Shown here: positions 48,156 to 60,905 of the stretch, piece after piece | Numbering within the stretch: position 1 is the first letter of the stretch | Layout: every line of letters starts with the position of its first letter | NCBI RefSeq assembly: GCF_036543075.1 | Contig: NZ_JAZHPF010000005.1 | Span: 79,501-143,500 of the forward strand | Length of the DNA stretch: 64,000 bases | From: Deinococcus sp. YIM 134068 | Lineage (GTDB): Bacteria > Deinococcota > Deinococci > Deinococcales > Deinococcaceae | Direction: 5' to 3' | Position numbers and translations under genes: made by a program | The notes under the pieces: generated by a model | Database searches by the model: none | What the model was told of the DNA's origin: nothing | The model's input: the letters and a program-made list of their open reading frames with translations, nothing else

Positions 48156-48159
<4 letters not shown>
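47506..48159 (+). CDS. GntR-family regulator (FCD domain), probable proline operon repressor
   Basis: A 217-residue FadR-subfamily regulator. The winged helix (~10-75) has [20 protein letters not shown] and [14 protein letters not shown]. The FCD ligand domain (~90-210) has metal-type His in [18 protein letters not shown] and RVHVRTF. It overlaps the proline dehydrogenase gene by 4 nt (ATGA), so it probably senses a proline-pathway metabolite and controls its own operon. The start is set by the promoter spacing; a start 12 codons upstream would place the operator inside the gene. Confidence 0.9.
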
Positions 48160-49103
<944 letters not shown>

Positions 49104-49109
49104 GCCGGG

Positions 49110-49322
49110 ATGCCGGAGCCCGACCCCACCGGGGACACCTTCGAGGTCCGCCTGGGCAACGGGGGAGAACTGACCGTGACCCTGGGCGACCGTTCCATCG
49201 GCTACCTGATCGAGATGCTGTGGTTTCTGCGCGAGGGCAAGAGCAGCGGCGGGCGGGTCCGCTTCGACGCCGACTCCGGTCTGGAGGGGAATGTCAATTC
49301 CATTACCCTCATCCGGCGCTAG
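49110..49322 (+). CDS. Small protein of unknown function
   Basis: A 70-residue protein: [40 protein letters not shown], then a beta strand ending ITLIRR. It looks folded and is placed 6 nt after the proline dehydrogenase stop, so it is probably co-transcribed. A faint likeness to Imm32-type immunity domains was noticed but is not strong enough to name. Confidence 0.55.
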   Translation: MPEPDPTGDTFEVRLGNGGELTVTLGDRSIGYLIEMLWFLREGKSSGGRVRFDADSGLEGNVNSITLIRR

Positions 49323-49418
49323 ACGAAGACCACCACACTGTCCCCTATGTTCAGGAGTGCCGAGATGACGAACGTTCCAACACAGGCTCAATTTTCACGG
49401 AAGGCCGGGGGCTGAGCC

Positions 49419-50288
49419 GTGGACCTCATCGGGGTGACGGGGGCACCTGGCAACGTGGGCACGCCGCTCGTGCGGGCGCTGCTTGCGCGGGGAGCGCGGG
49501 TGCGGGTGCTGGCCCGGAGGCCGGAGCGGGCACACGAGGAGTTCGGGGACGCGCCGGGGCTGGAGTACGCGGGGTTCGAGTTCGGCAACCGCCGCACCTA
49601 CGTCTCTGCCCTTCAGGGAGTGAGGCGGCTGTTCATTACCCGCCCGCCCCAACTGAGTCAGGTCGAGCGCGACATGGTGCCCGCCCTCGACGTGGCGCTC
49701 GGCGCGGGCGTGGAGCGGATGGTGCTGCTCTCGCTGCAAGGGGCCGAGCGCCTGACCTTCGTGCCGCACGCGAAATTGGAAAAGTATCTCAAGGAGAGCG
49801 GGGCCGAGTCCACCTTCCTGCGCCCCTCCTTCTTCATGCAGAACCTGACGACGACGCACCTGCCGGAGCTGCGGAAGGGTGAAATCTACGTGCCCGCCGG
49901 GAAGGGCCGCACGAGCTTCGTGGACGTGCGCGACGTGGGCGAGGCGGGGGCGGTGGTGCTAACGGGGGACGGGCACGCGAACCGCGCCTACGAGCTGACC
50001 GGGAGCGAGGCGCTGACCTACGAGGAGGTCGCCCGCAGGCTCACGGCAGTGACGGGGCACCCAATTCGCTATACCGATCCCAATCCGATCACCTTCTTCC
50101 GCCACATGCGGGCGCGCGGGGTGGCGACCGGGCAGATCGTCGTGATGGAGGGCATCTACGCGACCGCGCGCTTCGGCCTCGCGGGGCGAGTGACGCCCGA
50201 GCTGGCCGGGTTGCTGGGGCGGTCGCCCCGCACCGTGGACGAGTTCGCGCGGGACAGCGTGCCCACCATTCTCGGTGAGAACGAGTGA
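49419..50288 (+). CDS. NmrA-like NAD(P)-binding protein
   Basis: A 289-residue atypical SDR. The dinucleotide loop is [20 protein letters not shown] (GxxGxxG), [10 protein letters not shown] follows, and [25 protein letters not shown] and [18 protein letters not shown] are typical of NmrA/quinone-oxidoreductase-2 relatives. It lacks the SDR YxxxK. GTG start. It lies inside the proline operon between the two catabolic genes without a known role there. Confidence 0.85.
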   Translation: MDLIGVTGAPGNVGTPLVRALLARGARVRVLARRPERAHEEFGDAPGLEYAGFEFGNRRTYVSALQGVRRLFITRPPQLSQVERDMVPALDVALGAGVERMVLLSLQGAERLTFVPHAKLEKYLKESGAESTFLRPSFFMQNLTTTHLPELRKGEIYVPAGKGRTSFVDVRDVGEAGAVVLTGDGHANRAYELTGSEALTYEEVARRLTAVTGHPIRYTDPNPITFFRHMRARGVATGQIVVMEGIYATARFGLAGRVTPELAGLLGRSPRTVDEFARDSVPTILGENE

Positions 50289-50695
50289 CCTTTCCCGACC
50301 CCGGCCATGTCAACGGCTTCTACCTGCGGCAGTTTTTCGGCATGATCGGCTGGGCGGTGGGCGGGCACGATCACCCGCTGGAGTACGTGGACCCGCGCAC
50401 TCCGGACGGTCTGGACGCCATCGCCACGCTGCTCATCCCGCATCTGGACGTGCTGGGGGAGGCGCAGGAGGCGGCCCTCGCCCGCACCTGGGCCTACGCC
50501 CTCGCCGAGTTCGACGACCGTGACCTCGCGTGGTTCCTGCTCGGCAGCCTGCCCTTCGCGCCGCCGCACCCGCGCGTCTTTCTCACGGAGGTCGCCCGAC
50601 GCCTCTTCCCGGCAGGGCTGCCCGCCCACGACCCGCACGCCCGGCGCGTCGACCGCCCCGAGGATTCGCTGTTCGACCTCGTGCCGCCGGGGTGA
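50285..50695 (+). CDS. Unknown protein, first of a tandem paralogous pair
   Basis: A 136-residue protein. HVNGFYLRQFFGMIGWAVGG then DHPLEYVD, and near the end LFPAGLPAHDPHARRVDRPE followed by DSLFDL. The next gene has the same layout ([45 protein letters not shown]), so the two are paralogues. The ATG overlaps the NmrA-like stop (ATGA). The family is not recognised. Confidence 0.65.
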   Translation: MTFPDPGHVNGFYLRQFFGMIGWAVGGHDHPLEYVDPRTPDGLDAIATLLIPHLDVLGEAQEAALARTWAYALAEFDDRDLAWFLLGSLPFAPPHPRVFLTEVARRLFPAGLPAHDPHARRVDRPEDSLFDLVPPG

Positions 50696-50704
50696 GGTGG
50701 AGAA

Positions 50705-51127
50705 GTGGACAGCTCCGTACGAGTCAACGCTTACTGGCTGAGAGAGTTTCTTTGGGCGACCGGGTGGCACATCGACGCCGACGATCATCCTCTCAACCGA
50801 CTCAATATGGAGAACGCCACCAGTCGCGCTCTTCTCTGCGAGAATTACTTGATCCCAGAACTCAATGATCTCAGCGTCGTACAGCAACGCATGGTCAAGG
50901 AGACTCTGAGATACGCGCTCAATTTCTTCTCTAAGAAGGAGTGGGAGTGGTACACGCAGGATGCACTCCCCGACATCACCGATACACCTGAGGAGATGTT
51001 TGCAGACCTTTGGGGAATGTTATTTCCCGGCGAACCCTGGCACCTCGACTCCGATGAAGGGTACTTCCGTCACGACGACCGAGAAGATGCCCTCTTCCTC
51101 GACCGCTACCGCTATGGCCGCTTTTAA
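50705..51127 (+). CDS. Unknown protein, second of a tandem paralogous pair
   Basis: A 140-residue paralogue of the preceding gene, clearly diverged and with more AT-rich codons. Conserved positions are V-N-x-(F/Y)-x-L-R-x-F at the start, DDHPL, an internal helix ([20 protein letters not shown]) and the REDALFLD end. The GTG start lies 9 nt after the first copy. Its compositional difference suggests a separate arrival rather than a fresh tandem duplication. Confidence 0.65.
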   Translation: MDSSVRVNAYWLREFLWATGWHIDADDHPLNRLNMENATSRALLCENYLIPELNDLSVVQQRMVKETLRYALNFFSKKEWEWYTQDALPDITDTPEEMFADLWGMLFPGEPWHLDSDEGYFRHDDREDALFLDRYRYGRF

Positions 51128-51146
51128 GGCTTGAAAGGATAACCCC

Positions 51147-52718
<1,572 letters not shown>

Positions 52719-52721
52719 GGG

Positions 52722-52762
52722 GAGCGGTCAGCTCTCAGCGGTCAGCTCTCAGCCGTCAGCAG
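52722..52762. repeat. GGTCAGCTCTCAGC-type repeat
   Basis: Two and a half units of CGGTCAGCTCTCAG end in CCGTCAGCAG; the reverse complement is the GCTGACGGCTGA family. It starts 4 nt after the P5C dehydrogenase stop. Confidence 0.55.
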
Positions 52763-52817
52763 GGCCGGGGGGCGTTGAGCTGCAAGTGGCGGCGGGACAT
52801 GGACTTCCTTGCTTCTG

Positions 52818-52950
52818 CTCCCTTCAAGAAACTCCACCTGCACCACGAAACAAGCGTGTAAAACGGGCTTTTTCCGCCCTCTCCCCTTGCAGGAGGGGGC
52901 TGGGGAGAGGGGTGGCAAGCAACGCTTGTCCTTCACGCCGAAGCAAAGCC
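52818..52950 (-). repeat. Degenerate MITE-like repeat (minus orientation)
   Basis: CTCCCTTCAAGAAACTCCAC, then CCCTCTCCCCTTGCAGGAGG, GGCTGGGGAGAGGGGTGGCA and AGCAACGCTTGTCC follow the order of the element, with worn ends. Confidence 0.6.
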
Positions 52951-52994
52951 GGAACAACTCGATCTCGGTCGCTTCCCACACCGGGGGCGGCTTT

Positions 52995-54425
52995 TTAATT
53001 CCCTGCCAGCAGCGTGTCTACGATGAGCGCCCCACCCAGCACCGCCGGAATCCCGCCGCCCGGATGCACGCCCGTTCCGACCTGCCACAGCCGGGGGGCG
53101 GGGCGATACGGCTGTGGGTGGAGGGGGCCGCCGCGCCACACAGGAAGGGCCGACCCATACATCGCGCCGCCGGGGTGCCCACCTGCCGCGTAGTGGGCGG
53201 GCGGCAGCGCCACCACGTCCCGCGCGGAGGCGAGCAGGCCCGGCACGCCGAGGGTGTGCTCCACCCGCTCCACCTGTAGGCGGACCCACGGGTGGTCGGG
53301 GCCGAGGTGAGCAGCGGTGGCGGGCGCAGTGAGCAGCACGGCGAGGCGTGGCCCGTCCGCGTGGACGAGGGCGAGGGTATCGGGTGGCAAGGCTCCGGAC
53401 CTCACGGCGGCGCGGAAGGTGGCGAAGCTGGCGGGCGGCAGAACGGAGGTGGCGGGCAGCGGCGCAGATTCTGGCAGGGCGGCGTACAGGGCCACTCCGC
53501 TCACCGTGCGGCGAGAGACGGGCGAGCGCACCGGACGACCCCTCAGCGTGGCGAGGCGGGCCGGGTCCAACGCACTGACAAGGAGATCGTGACGCCGGAC
53601 CTCTCCCCCAATGAGGGTAAGCGTCGCGGTGCCTGCGTCCACGCGGACGATCTCGGCCCCCTCCTCCACCCGCACGCCGCTCGCCTTCCCCAATTCCAGC
53701 AGCGTGTCCAGCAGGGTGCCCATCCCCCGCGCGGGCCGGGCGACATTCCCCGCAATCAAAGCGGGCAGCAGGGCATACAGGGCAGGCGCGTCCTGCGGCG
53801 GCAGCCCCGCGTTCAGCGCGTGCGTGCGGACGGCGTGGGCCAGGGCGGGTGGCAACCGCCGTGCCCTCACCCACGCCTCGGCAGTGAGGTGGCCCCCCAG
53901 AACACGAAACAGGGCCGCACTCGCCCGCCGAAATATCGGGTCCATCAGGCGCGGCGGCGTGGTGAGGAGCGTTTCCATATGGGACGCGACGGGCTGGACG
54001 GACGCCCGGTACGCCTCCCAGGCCCCCTCCAGCTCATGTCCCGCCGGGACGGGCAGCGGCACCGGGCCGAACGGCGTGTGGTGGACACCCAACCCACCGG
54101 GCAGCGGTCGGAGGTCCAGCGGGTCCCCCTCCCCCAGCCGCGCCAGGAACGCCCGCCACACCCCCGGAAAGGTGAAGAGGCTCGGCCCGGTGTCGAACTC
54201 CAGCCCCCCCACCGTGACCCGCCGCAGCTTGCCGCCCGCCCGGTCCCGCTCGTAGACGTGGACAGCGTGCCCCCGCTCAGCCAGGAGTGCGGCGAGCGCG
54301 AGACCCGCGAGACCGCCGCCGAGGATGCCGATGGAGAGGCTGTGGGCTGTGGGTTGTGGGTTGTGAGAGGGAGGGTGGTGTCTTTGCTGACGGCTGACGG
54401 CTGACGGCTGACCGCTCAAGGCCAC
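52995..54425 (-). CDS. crtD: Carotenoid desaturase-like FAD oxidoreductase (CrtD/CrtI family)
   Basis: A 476-residue FAD protein of the phytoene-desaturase superfamily. The dinucleotide fold [20 protein letters not shown] is at about residue 34, the [18 protein letters not shown] motif follows, and the C-terminal FAD motif is [20 protein letters not shown]. Position next to a UbiA prenyltransferase and opposite carH favours a C-3',4'-desaturase or similar late step over phytoene desaturation. The GTG start lies inside the last codons of the UbiA gene; residues ~4-30 are encoded by GCTGACGG/TGTGGG repeat DNA. Confidence 0.8.
   Translation of the reverse strand: MALSGQPSAVSRQQRHHPPSHNPQPTAHSLSIGILGGGLAGLALAALLAERGHAVHVYERDRAGGKLRRVTVGGLEFDTGPSLFTFPGVWRAFLARLGEGDPLDLRPLPGGLGVHHTPFGPVPLPVPAGHELEGAWEAYRASVQPVASHMETLLTTPPRLMDPIFRRASAALFRVLGGHLTAEAWVRARRLPPALAHAVRTHALNAGLPPQDAPALYALLPALIAGNVARPARGMGTLLDTLLELGKASGVRVEEGAEIVRVDAGTATLTLIGGEVRRHDLLVSALDPARLATLRGRPVRSPVSRRTVSGVALYAALPESAPLPATSVLPPASFATFRAAVRSGALPPDTLALVHADGPRLAVLLTAPATAAHLGPDHPWVRLQVERVEHTLGVPGLLASARDVVALPPAHYAAGGHPGGAMYGSALPVWRGGPLHPQPYRPAPRLWQVGTGVHPGGGIPAVLGGALIVDTLLAGN
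54337..54419. repeat. GCTGACGG and TGTGGG repeats within the crtD 5' coding end
   Basis: Four GCTGACGG-like units (54386-54413) and a GGCTGTGGG/TTGTGGG run (54337-54365) lie in frame at the start of crtD. Elsewhere in the window the same units are intergenic. Confidence 0.65.
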
Positions 54426-55294
54426 AGCCCCCGCGCCAGCAGGTACACCAGCCCCACCCCCGCCACCGTCCCCACGATCCAGGGCGTGACGATGCTCAGC
54501 GGGTAGAGGCGGGCGGCGCGTTCGGGCGTCGGCTCACGCAGCAGGGCCAGCGCCATGCCCCCGCAGACGAGCCACAGCGCGGCGGCGGTGAGACGGCTGA
54601 CGGGCCAGAGGAGCAGCCCCGCGACCACGAACCACCCCAGCGCGTAGCGGGCGGTCCCGGACACGCCGAGGACGGTGGCGACCGTGCGCGTTCCCGCGAG
54701 GCGGTCGGCGGGCACGTCCTGCGCGGCGTCGAAGGCGTGCTTGCCCACCGAGTAGGCCATCAGCGCGGCGAGGGGCAGCCACGGCACAGATGCGCCGAGG
54801 ACCAGGGCAGGCAGCGCGAGCGGCAGCGCGTAGGCGACGTTGCTCAGCCCGTCGGGGCCGGGGCGACCTTTCAACCGGACGGGCGGCAGGCTGTACGCCG
54901 TGAAGAGGGCCACCGCCGTCAGCAGCACCGCGAGGGCGGCGGGCGGCAACACCAGCGCGAGCGCGGCCAGATACGGCACGTTCAAGGTCAGAATGGCGAC
55001 GAGCAGCGGCCCGGCCTCCCCCACCCCCAGCCGTGCCCCCTGCCAGCCCCCCTTGCGCGGCGAGGCGGCGTCCTCCTCCCGGTCGGCGAGGTCGTTCAGC
55101 CCGTAGATCAGGAGGTTGAAGGGCAGCGTCAGGTACGCGAGGAGCGCCAGCACGCCGGAATCGAGCGTGTACAGGTGCCCGGTGAGCCACACCCCCGTCA
55201 CCAGCGGCCCGACCGTATTGACCCACAGCGCCGGACGCGACACGGCGAGCAGGCGGCGCAGAGGCAGCCGAATGGGGACGGTAAGGGTACGCAT
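54416..55294 (-). CDS. UbiA-family prenyltransferase, lycopene-elongase-like
   Basis: A 292-residue polytopic membrane enzyme with about eight helices. Two Asp-rich motifs are present: [20 protein letters not shown] and [16 protein letters not shown], both for Mg-prenyl diphosphate. [20 protein letters not shown] at the start resembles CrtEb/LyeJ lycopene elongases more than UbiA or chlorophyll synthase, but this is a visual judgement. It overlaps crtD and is divergent from carH. The ATG at 55294 was preferred over an upstream in-frame extension through repeat DNA. Confidence 0.82.
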   Translation of the reverse strand: MRTLTVPIRLPLRRLLAVSRPALWVNTVGPLVTGVWLTGHLYTLDSGVLALLAYLTLPFNLLIYGLNDLADREEDAASPRKGGWQGARLGVGEAGPLLVAILTLNVPYLAALALVLPPAALAVLLTAVALFTAYSLPPVRLKGRPGPDGLSNVAYALPLALPALVLGASVPWLPLAALMAYSVGKHAFDAAQDVPADRLAGTRTVATVLGVSGTARYALGWFVVAGLLLWPVSRLTAAALWLVCGGMALALLREPTPERAARLYPLSIVTPWIVGTVAGVGLVYLLARGLWP

Positions 55295-55334
55295 GGGCAG
55301 GGAGTCAGGGGGCAAGAGGAGGAGGGTGAGCGGA

Positions 55335-55425
55335 GGCGCGAATGTTTTTCTTCCTCTCCCCTCGTGGGTGACTCGGAGAGCTGCTGAGCAGAGGGCCGGG
55401 GTGAGGGGGCGTCTGACCATCTCCA
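55335..55425 (-). repeat. Partial MITE-like repeat with nested 24-nt module
   Basis: TTTTTCTTCCTCTCCCCTCG, the module GACTCGGAGAGCTGCTGAGC (55370-55393), then AGAGGGCCGGGGTGAGGGGG. Terminal repeats are absent. It lies in the divergent UbiA-carH interval. Confidence 0.6.
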
Positions 55426-55515
55426 CCGCCCAATTCTTCCCCAGCGACCCACCCCACGTCGCCCCGCCATTCTAGGGAGGTGGCCCATCCCACGCCGGGC
55501 TATGCGTCCCCTTCT

Positions 55516-55544
55516 TTGCAGGCTACAAGCACAACCGCTATCAA
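55516..55544 (+). promoter_or_regulatory. Candidate carH promoter with overlapping palindrome
   Basis: TTGCAG (55516-55521), a 17-bp spacer and TATCAA (55539-55544). The imperfect palindrome TTGCAGGCTACAA (55516-55528) covers the -35 box and could be an operator for CarH or the neighbouring CRP/FNR protein. Confidence 0.45.
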
Positions 55545-55588
55545 TCCTTACGGTCTCTTGCCCTGCCGCGTGTCGAAATAGGAACAGG

Positions 55589-56533
55589 ATGGAAGGCATG
55601 GGCAGCCCCGGACGGGGCACGGACACCACAGCGATGTTCACCGCGTCGGAGGTGGAGTCGCGCGTGGGCGTGGCCGCCGCCACCCTGCGCCAGTGGGAGC
55701 GGCGCTACGGCTTCCCCGCCCCCGCCCGCAGCGCCAGCGGCTACCGCCTCTACTCCCCGCACGACCTCGCCCAGATCGAGGTGATGCAGTCGCACCTGCG
55801 GGCCGGGGTCCCGGCGGGCCGCGCGGCGCAGCTCACGCTGGAGGGGGCCGGGGGGGAGGATGAGGTCCCACGTGAACATGGCGGCTCCGAGAGTCCCTTC
55901 GTCCCCGAGTTGCTGAACGCGCTCGTCTCCGGCGAACTCGGGCAGGCGGGCAAGGTGCTGTCGCGGGCGCACGCGCAGCTCACCGTGGAGGACGTGCTGA
56001 CCGGGGTGCTGACGCCCGTGCTGACCGAGATCGGCAGCCTGTGGGAGCGCGGTGAGATCACGGCGGCGCACGAGCACCGGGCGAGCGCGTACCTGCGCTC
56101 CCGGCTGGAGGCGTTGCAGGACGCGGTGGGCGGCGGGGAGTTCGGCCCGCGCGTGATCGCCGCGTGCGCGCCCGGCGAACTCCACGAACTCGGCCTGCTG
56201 ATGATTTCGCTCGTGCTGCGGCGGCGGGGCGTGCGGACCGAGTACCTGGGCGCGAACATGCCGCTCGGCGACCTCGCCGTGTACACCCGCCAGCGCGGGG
56301 CGGACGCGGTGCTCCTCGCGCTCAACGGCGAGTGGGCGCTGGGGCCGACCCGTGCCCAGCGGCGGGACCTCGGTGATCTGGGGCTGCCCATCTTCTATGG
56401 TGGGGCGCTCCTGAACGCGCGGCCCGACCTCGCCGCCGAGTTGGGCGGGCACTACGCGGGGCCGGACGTGGTGCGGGCCGCCGACCTCATCACCGCGCAC
56501 CTGCGGGCGGCAGCCCACGGCGGGAGGCGCTGA
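55589..56533 (+). CDS. carH: CarH-type B12-dependent photoreceptor/repressor
   Basis: A MerR-type repressor that uses adenosylcobalamin as light sensor (T. thermophilus and M. xanthus CarH). It is ~314 residues long. The MerR HTH (~17-80) reads FTASEVESRVGVAAATLRQW then ERRYGFP. The four-helix cap has the W-x9-EH motif (W152, E162, H163 in LWERGEITAAHEHRAS). The B12 domain has the lower-ligand His199 in CAPGELHELG. All light-sensing residues are thus present. An ATG three codons later is an alternative start. First of three coupled genes, divergent from UbiA-crtD. Confidence 0.92.
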   Translation: MEGMGSPGRGTDTTAMFTASEVESRVGVAAATLRQWERRYGFPAPARSASGYRLYSPHDLAQIEVMQSHLRAGVPAGRAAQLTLEGAGGEDEVPREHGGSESPFVPELLNALVSGELGQAGKVLSRAHAQLTVEDVLTGVLTPVLTEIGSLWERGEITAAHEHRASAYLRSRLEALQDAVGGGEFGPRVIAACAPGELHELGLLMISLVLRRRGVRTEYLGANMPLGDLAVYTRQRGADAVLLALNGEWALGPTRAQRRDLGDLGLPIFYGGALLNARPDLAAELGGHYAGPDVVRAADLITAHLRAAAHGGRR

Positions 56534-56534
56534 G

Positions 56535-57149
56535 ATGGCGCACAGACTCCGCTACCAGCGCGGGCAGTTCGTCTACCGCCAGGGCGAGGGCGGCGGGGGC
56601 CTCTTCCGGGCCGACACGGGCCTCGTGCGGCTGGTGCAGCTCACCCCGCGCGGGCGGACGCTGACGGTGCGCCACGTCCTGCCCGGCGACTACTTTGGGG
56701 AGGACACCCTGAACGGGCCGACCCACCCGCACGGGGCCGAGGCGCTGACGAACGCGACGATCACGACCTTCGACCCCGCCGAACTCGACGAGCGCACGCT
56801 CCTCGACGTGGCGCGCAACCTCGGCGCACAGCTTCAGCGCACGATCACGCACGAGGTCAACCTCCAGAGCGGCGACCTGCGGGTGCGGGTGGTGCGGTAT
56901 CTGCTCGACCTCGTGGACACGCCGCTGGGGTCGGAGGACACCGAGGACCGCCTGTACGTGCGGGCCACCCACGAACTGCTCGCGGAGGGCACGGGCAGCA
57001 CCCGCGAGAGCGTGAGCAAGGTCATCACCGAGCTGCGCGACGCGGGGCTGATCGAGACGGGCTACCGTCACATCACGCTGCTGCGCCCGCTGGCGCTGCG
57101 GGAAATCGCCACCCGTGCCGCCGCGCCGGGCGGAGAGGAGAACGTATGA
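56535..57149 (+). CDS. CRP/FNR-family transcriptional regulator
   Basis: A 204-residue regulator. The cyclic-nucleotide-binding fold (~5-115) contains [20 protein letters not shown] and [13 protein letters not shown], lacking the Cys set of FNR and the full cAMP site. The crp-type HTH (~145-190) has [20 protein letters not shown]. It begins 1 nt after carH. In Thermus a CRP/FNR gene is likewise next to the light-sensing carH/litR and activates carotenoid genes, so a light-dependent activator role is likely. Confidence 0.9.
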   Translation: MAHRLRYQRGQFVYRQGEGGGGLFRADTGLVRLVQLTPRGRTLTVRHVLPGDYFGEDTLNGPTHPHGAEALTNATITTFDPAELDERTLLDVARNLGAQLQRTITHEVNLQSGDLRVRVVRYLLDLVDTPLGSEDTEDRLYVRATHELLAEGTGSTRESVSKVITELRDAGLIETGYRHITLLRPLALREIATRAAAPGGEENV

Positions 57150-58024
57150 GAGTCCTCGTCACGGGCGCTTCAGGATTCGTCGGTCGGGCCGTCGTGGCCG
57201 AACTCATCGGGCGCGGGCAGACGGTCCTCGCCGCCTCCAGACGCGGGGAGGCGGTGGCGGGCGCGCAGGGCATGAAGCTCGACGTGACCGATCCCGCCGC
57301 CGTGCTGCGCGTCTTCGGGGAAGCCAACCCCGAGGCGGTCGTCCACCTGGTCGGCATCATTCAGGAGGCGGGCGAGCAGACCTTCGAGCGGGTCCACTTC
57401 GAGGGCACGCGCAACGTCCTCGCCGCCACGCCGCGCACGGCCCGCTACGTGCAGATGAGTGCGCTCGGAGCGCGGGAGGACAGCGGCAGCCGCTACTCCA
57501 GCACGAAGGGCCGCGCCGAACGCCTCGTGCGCGAGAGCGGGTTGAGTTCCACCATCTTCCGCCCCAGCCTGATCTTCGGCCCCGGTGACGACTTCTTCGG
57601 GCGGGTGCTGCGCGAACTCGTGAGCACGGGGCCGGTCGTCCCGCAGATCGGGGACGGGCAGTTCCCCTTCCGCCCAGTCAGCGTGGAGGACGTGGCGCGG
57701 GCCTTCGCGGGGGCGCTTTCGCTGCCGGAGGCGGTCGGGCAGACCTACGACCTCACCGGACCGGAGGAGTTCACCTTCCGGCAACTGCTGGAGATGGAAC
57801 TCGCCGCGCTCGGCAAGAAGAAGCCCATCGTGCCCGTGCCTCTCGCGCTGATGAACCTCGCCGTGCCCGCGATGCAGATTCTGCCGAAGCCGCCGATCAC
57901 CCGCGACCAGTACGCCATGCTCAAGGAGGGCAACACCGCCCCGAATGAACCCGCGCGAACGGTCTTCGGCTTGCCCATGCTGCGGCTTCAGGACGAGTTG
58001 CCGAGGATCGTGGGGAAGGCATAG
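57146..58024 (+). CDS. NAD(P)-binding epimerase-like protein (complex I NDUFA9 type)
   Basis: A 292-residue atypical SDR. The loop is [20 protein letters not shown], with [20 protein letters not shown], the [14 protein letters not shown]yr/Lys pair, [20 protein letters not shown] and [14 protein letters not shown]. The layout follows NDUFA9-like proteins and bacterial relatives found near carotenoid or cofactor genes. The ATG overlaps the CRP/FNR stop. It may act on an isoprenoid or quinone, which is not shown. Confidence 0.88.
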   Translation: MRVLVTGASGFVGRAVVAELIGRGQTVLAASRRGEAVAGAQGMKLDVTDPAAVLRVFGEANPEAVVHLVGIIQEAGEQTFERVHFEGTRNVLAATPRTARYVQMSALGAREDSGSRYSSTKGRAERLVRESGLSSTIFRPSLIFGPGDDFFGRVLRELVSTGPVVPQIGDGQFPFRPVSVEDVARAFAGALSLPEAVGQTYDLTGPEEFTFRQLLEMELAALGKKKPIVPVPLALMNLAVPAMQILPKPPITRDQYAMLKEGNTAPNEPARTVFGLPMLRLQDELPRIVGKA

Positions 58025-58031
58025 GGTGGGG

Positions 58032-58730
58032 CTACCCCTCGTCCACTGCGGCCAACATCCACAGCCCTTCCCGGTCTATCGTTTGCACGCAGAAGGGTTT
58101 TGCGCCGCATCCGGGGTCGCGGTTCGGGTTGTCGGGCAGGCTGGGTGTGAGGGGGCCTCGAACCATCAGGATCGGCGTACTGCCCGGTACGCGCGACGAA
58201 AAACCGGTGATGAGCGTCACCCCGTTGAGGGGCGTGCCTGTAGTGGAAAGCCGGTAGCGGACGCCCGGCGCTCTCCTCGTCTTGAGGGCGAAGAGGGGGC
58301 CACGATAGGGCTGGCGGAGTTGGCGGCCCCAGTCGTTGTGTACACGCATCCATGATGTCAGCACCATATTCACTGCTGGGTTGGTGCCCACTACCGCCAT
58401 ATGCGCCTCTCGGTCGTAGGTCAACGTAAAACCCTCGTGCCCCTCCAACAACTCGCGCAGTTCGATGAAGCCCGCTTCCTGTTGGATAAGTCTCCCCCCC
58501 TCAATGGATACATCCCGACCTCTCACCTTGCAGGGGAGGCCCAATAGGTCGCAGGCGGGCAGCACAGGCACCATGACCCGTCCGTCCTTTCTGATATACG
58601 GCGCACCACTCCGCGCATCCACCCAATGCAGTGAGCCGAAGCGCACCACGACTTGCGTTGAGGGTGCGGCCTCGGCGACGGAGGGGGCAGAGAGGCACAC
58701 CGCGAGGAGCAGAACTCGTTTCGCTGGCAT
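58032..58730 (-). CDS. Exported protein with copper-amine-oxidase-N-like repeat
   Basis: A 232-residue secreted protein. The signal peptide MPAKRVLLLAVCLSAPSVAE has cleavage near AEA-AP. The N-half of the mature protein resembles the Cu_amine_oxidN1 fold found in many envelope proteins (YIRKDGRVMVPVLPACDLLG, VRGRDVSIEGGRLIQQEAGF). The C-half is unlike known families; four Cys are scattered in pairs (DLLGLPCK, DPGCGAKPFCVQ). Convergent with the epimerase gene. Confidence 0.65.
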   Translation of the reverse strand: MPAKRVLLLAVCLSAPSVAEAAPSTQVVVRFGSLHWVDARSGAPYIRKDGRVMVPVLPACDLLGLPCKVRGRDVSIEGGRLIQQEAGFIELRELLEGHEGFTLTYDREAHMAVVGTNPAVNMVLTSWMRVHNDWGRQLRQPYRGPLFALKTRRAPGVRYRLSTTGTPLNGVTLITGFSSRVPGSTPILMVRGPLTPSLPDNPNRDPGCGAKPFCVQTIDREGLWMLAAVDEG

Positions 58731-58785
58731 TCTGGCCGAACTCTAACGTGGTCACCCACACCCCCACATCCTCCTTTCGGTACAG

Positions 58786-58812
58786 CAAAAACCCCCACCA
58801 TACAGGCGGGGG
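58786..58812 (-). terminator. Terminator after rpoD
   Basis: On the minus strand CCCCCGCC and GGTGGGGG (one wobble) enclose TGTAT and are followed by TTTTTGCTG. Placed 22 nt after the rpoD stop. Confidence 0.75.
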
Positions 58813-58833
58813 CCATCCTTCTCTTCCCTCAGC

Positions 58834-60429
<1,596 letters not shown>

Positions 60430-60602
60430 GCGTGCTCCTGTGGCGTGAGGACGAACTGCGTCGGGTACGTCGGCACGGGGCCGGGGCCGGAACGCGTCAG
60501 TCTAGCAAACGACCCCCCGGAATTCGGACCTGCATCACGTTCCCGCGCGGGGGGACGGGGACGCTGAGGGAAGGGGAGGACTGGTGGGGCGGCGGGCGAC
60601 CC
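60430..60602. other. Upstream region of rpoD
   Basis: About 170 bases with no recognised gene. The stretch continues into the module at 60603 and the complete MITE-like element at 60648-60839, so the 476-nt gap is mostly repeat DNA. Confidence 0.35.
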
Positions 60603-60626
60603 CTCTGCTACGCAGCTCTACGAGTC
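60603..60626 (+). repeat. Stand-alone copy of the 24-nt hairpin module
   Basis: CTCTGCTACGCAGCTCTACG followed by AGTC, 22 nt before the left end of a complete element that contains its own copy. Confidence 0.65.
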
Positions 60627-60647
60627 CGCCCCTGCGGGGCACCTCCC

Positions 60648-60839
60648 CTTGAAACGCCTGATGTGAATTGCAGATTGGGCGGCAGGGGCGTTTTCGCTGT
60701 CCAGGAGAAGGGCGAGCGTGGCTCGCCACCCCTCTCCCCGGCCCTCTGCTTCGCAGCTCTCCGAGTCACCCGCAGGGGGAGAGGGAGAAAAAAGCACATC
60801 TGGCACGCTTAATTTCTAATTCACATCAAGCGTTTGAAG
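60648..60839 (+). repeat. MITE-like repeat element, reference copy (192 bp)
   Basis: The left terminus CTTGAAACGCCTGATGTGAA and the reverse complement of the right terminus, CTTCAAACGCTTGATGTGAA, match at 18 of 20 positions, with flanking CCTCCC also shared. Internal order: GGCGAGCGTGGCTCGCC palindrome, CTCTCCCCGG, nested CTCTGCTTCGCAGCTCTCCG (60744-60768), CAGGGGGAGAGGGAG, GCACATCTGGCACGC. No open reading frame for a transposase. Confidence 0.8.
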
Positions 60840-60905
60840 GGAGGCAGAACGGCAACAGGCTCCCCTTAAGGGGAGCTGTCAGCGAAGCTGACTGAGGGGT
60901 GGCCC

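Noticed and set aside
49110..49322. Imm32-type immunity protein
   Set aside because: Resemblance is limited to a short C-terminal stretch and no toxin gene is adjacent.
60648..60839. CRISPR array from the repeated sequences
   Set aside because: Copies are kilobases apart, have inverted termini and lack regular spacers or cas genes.
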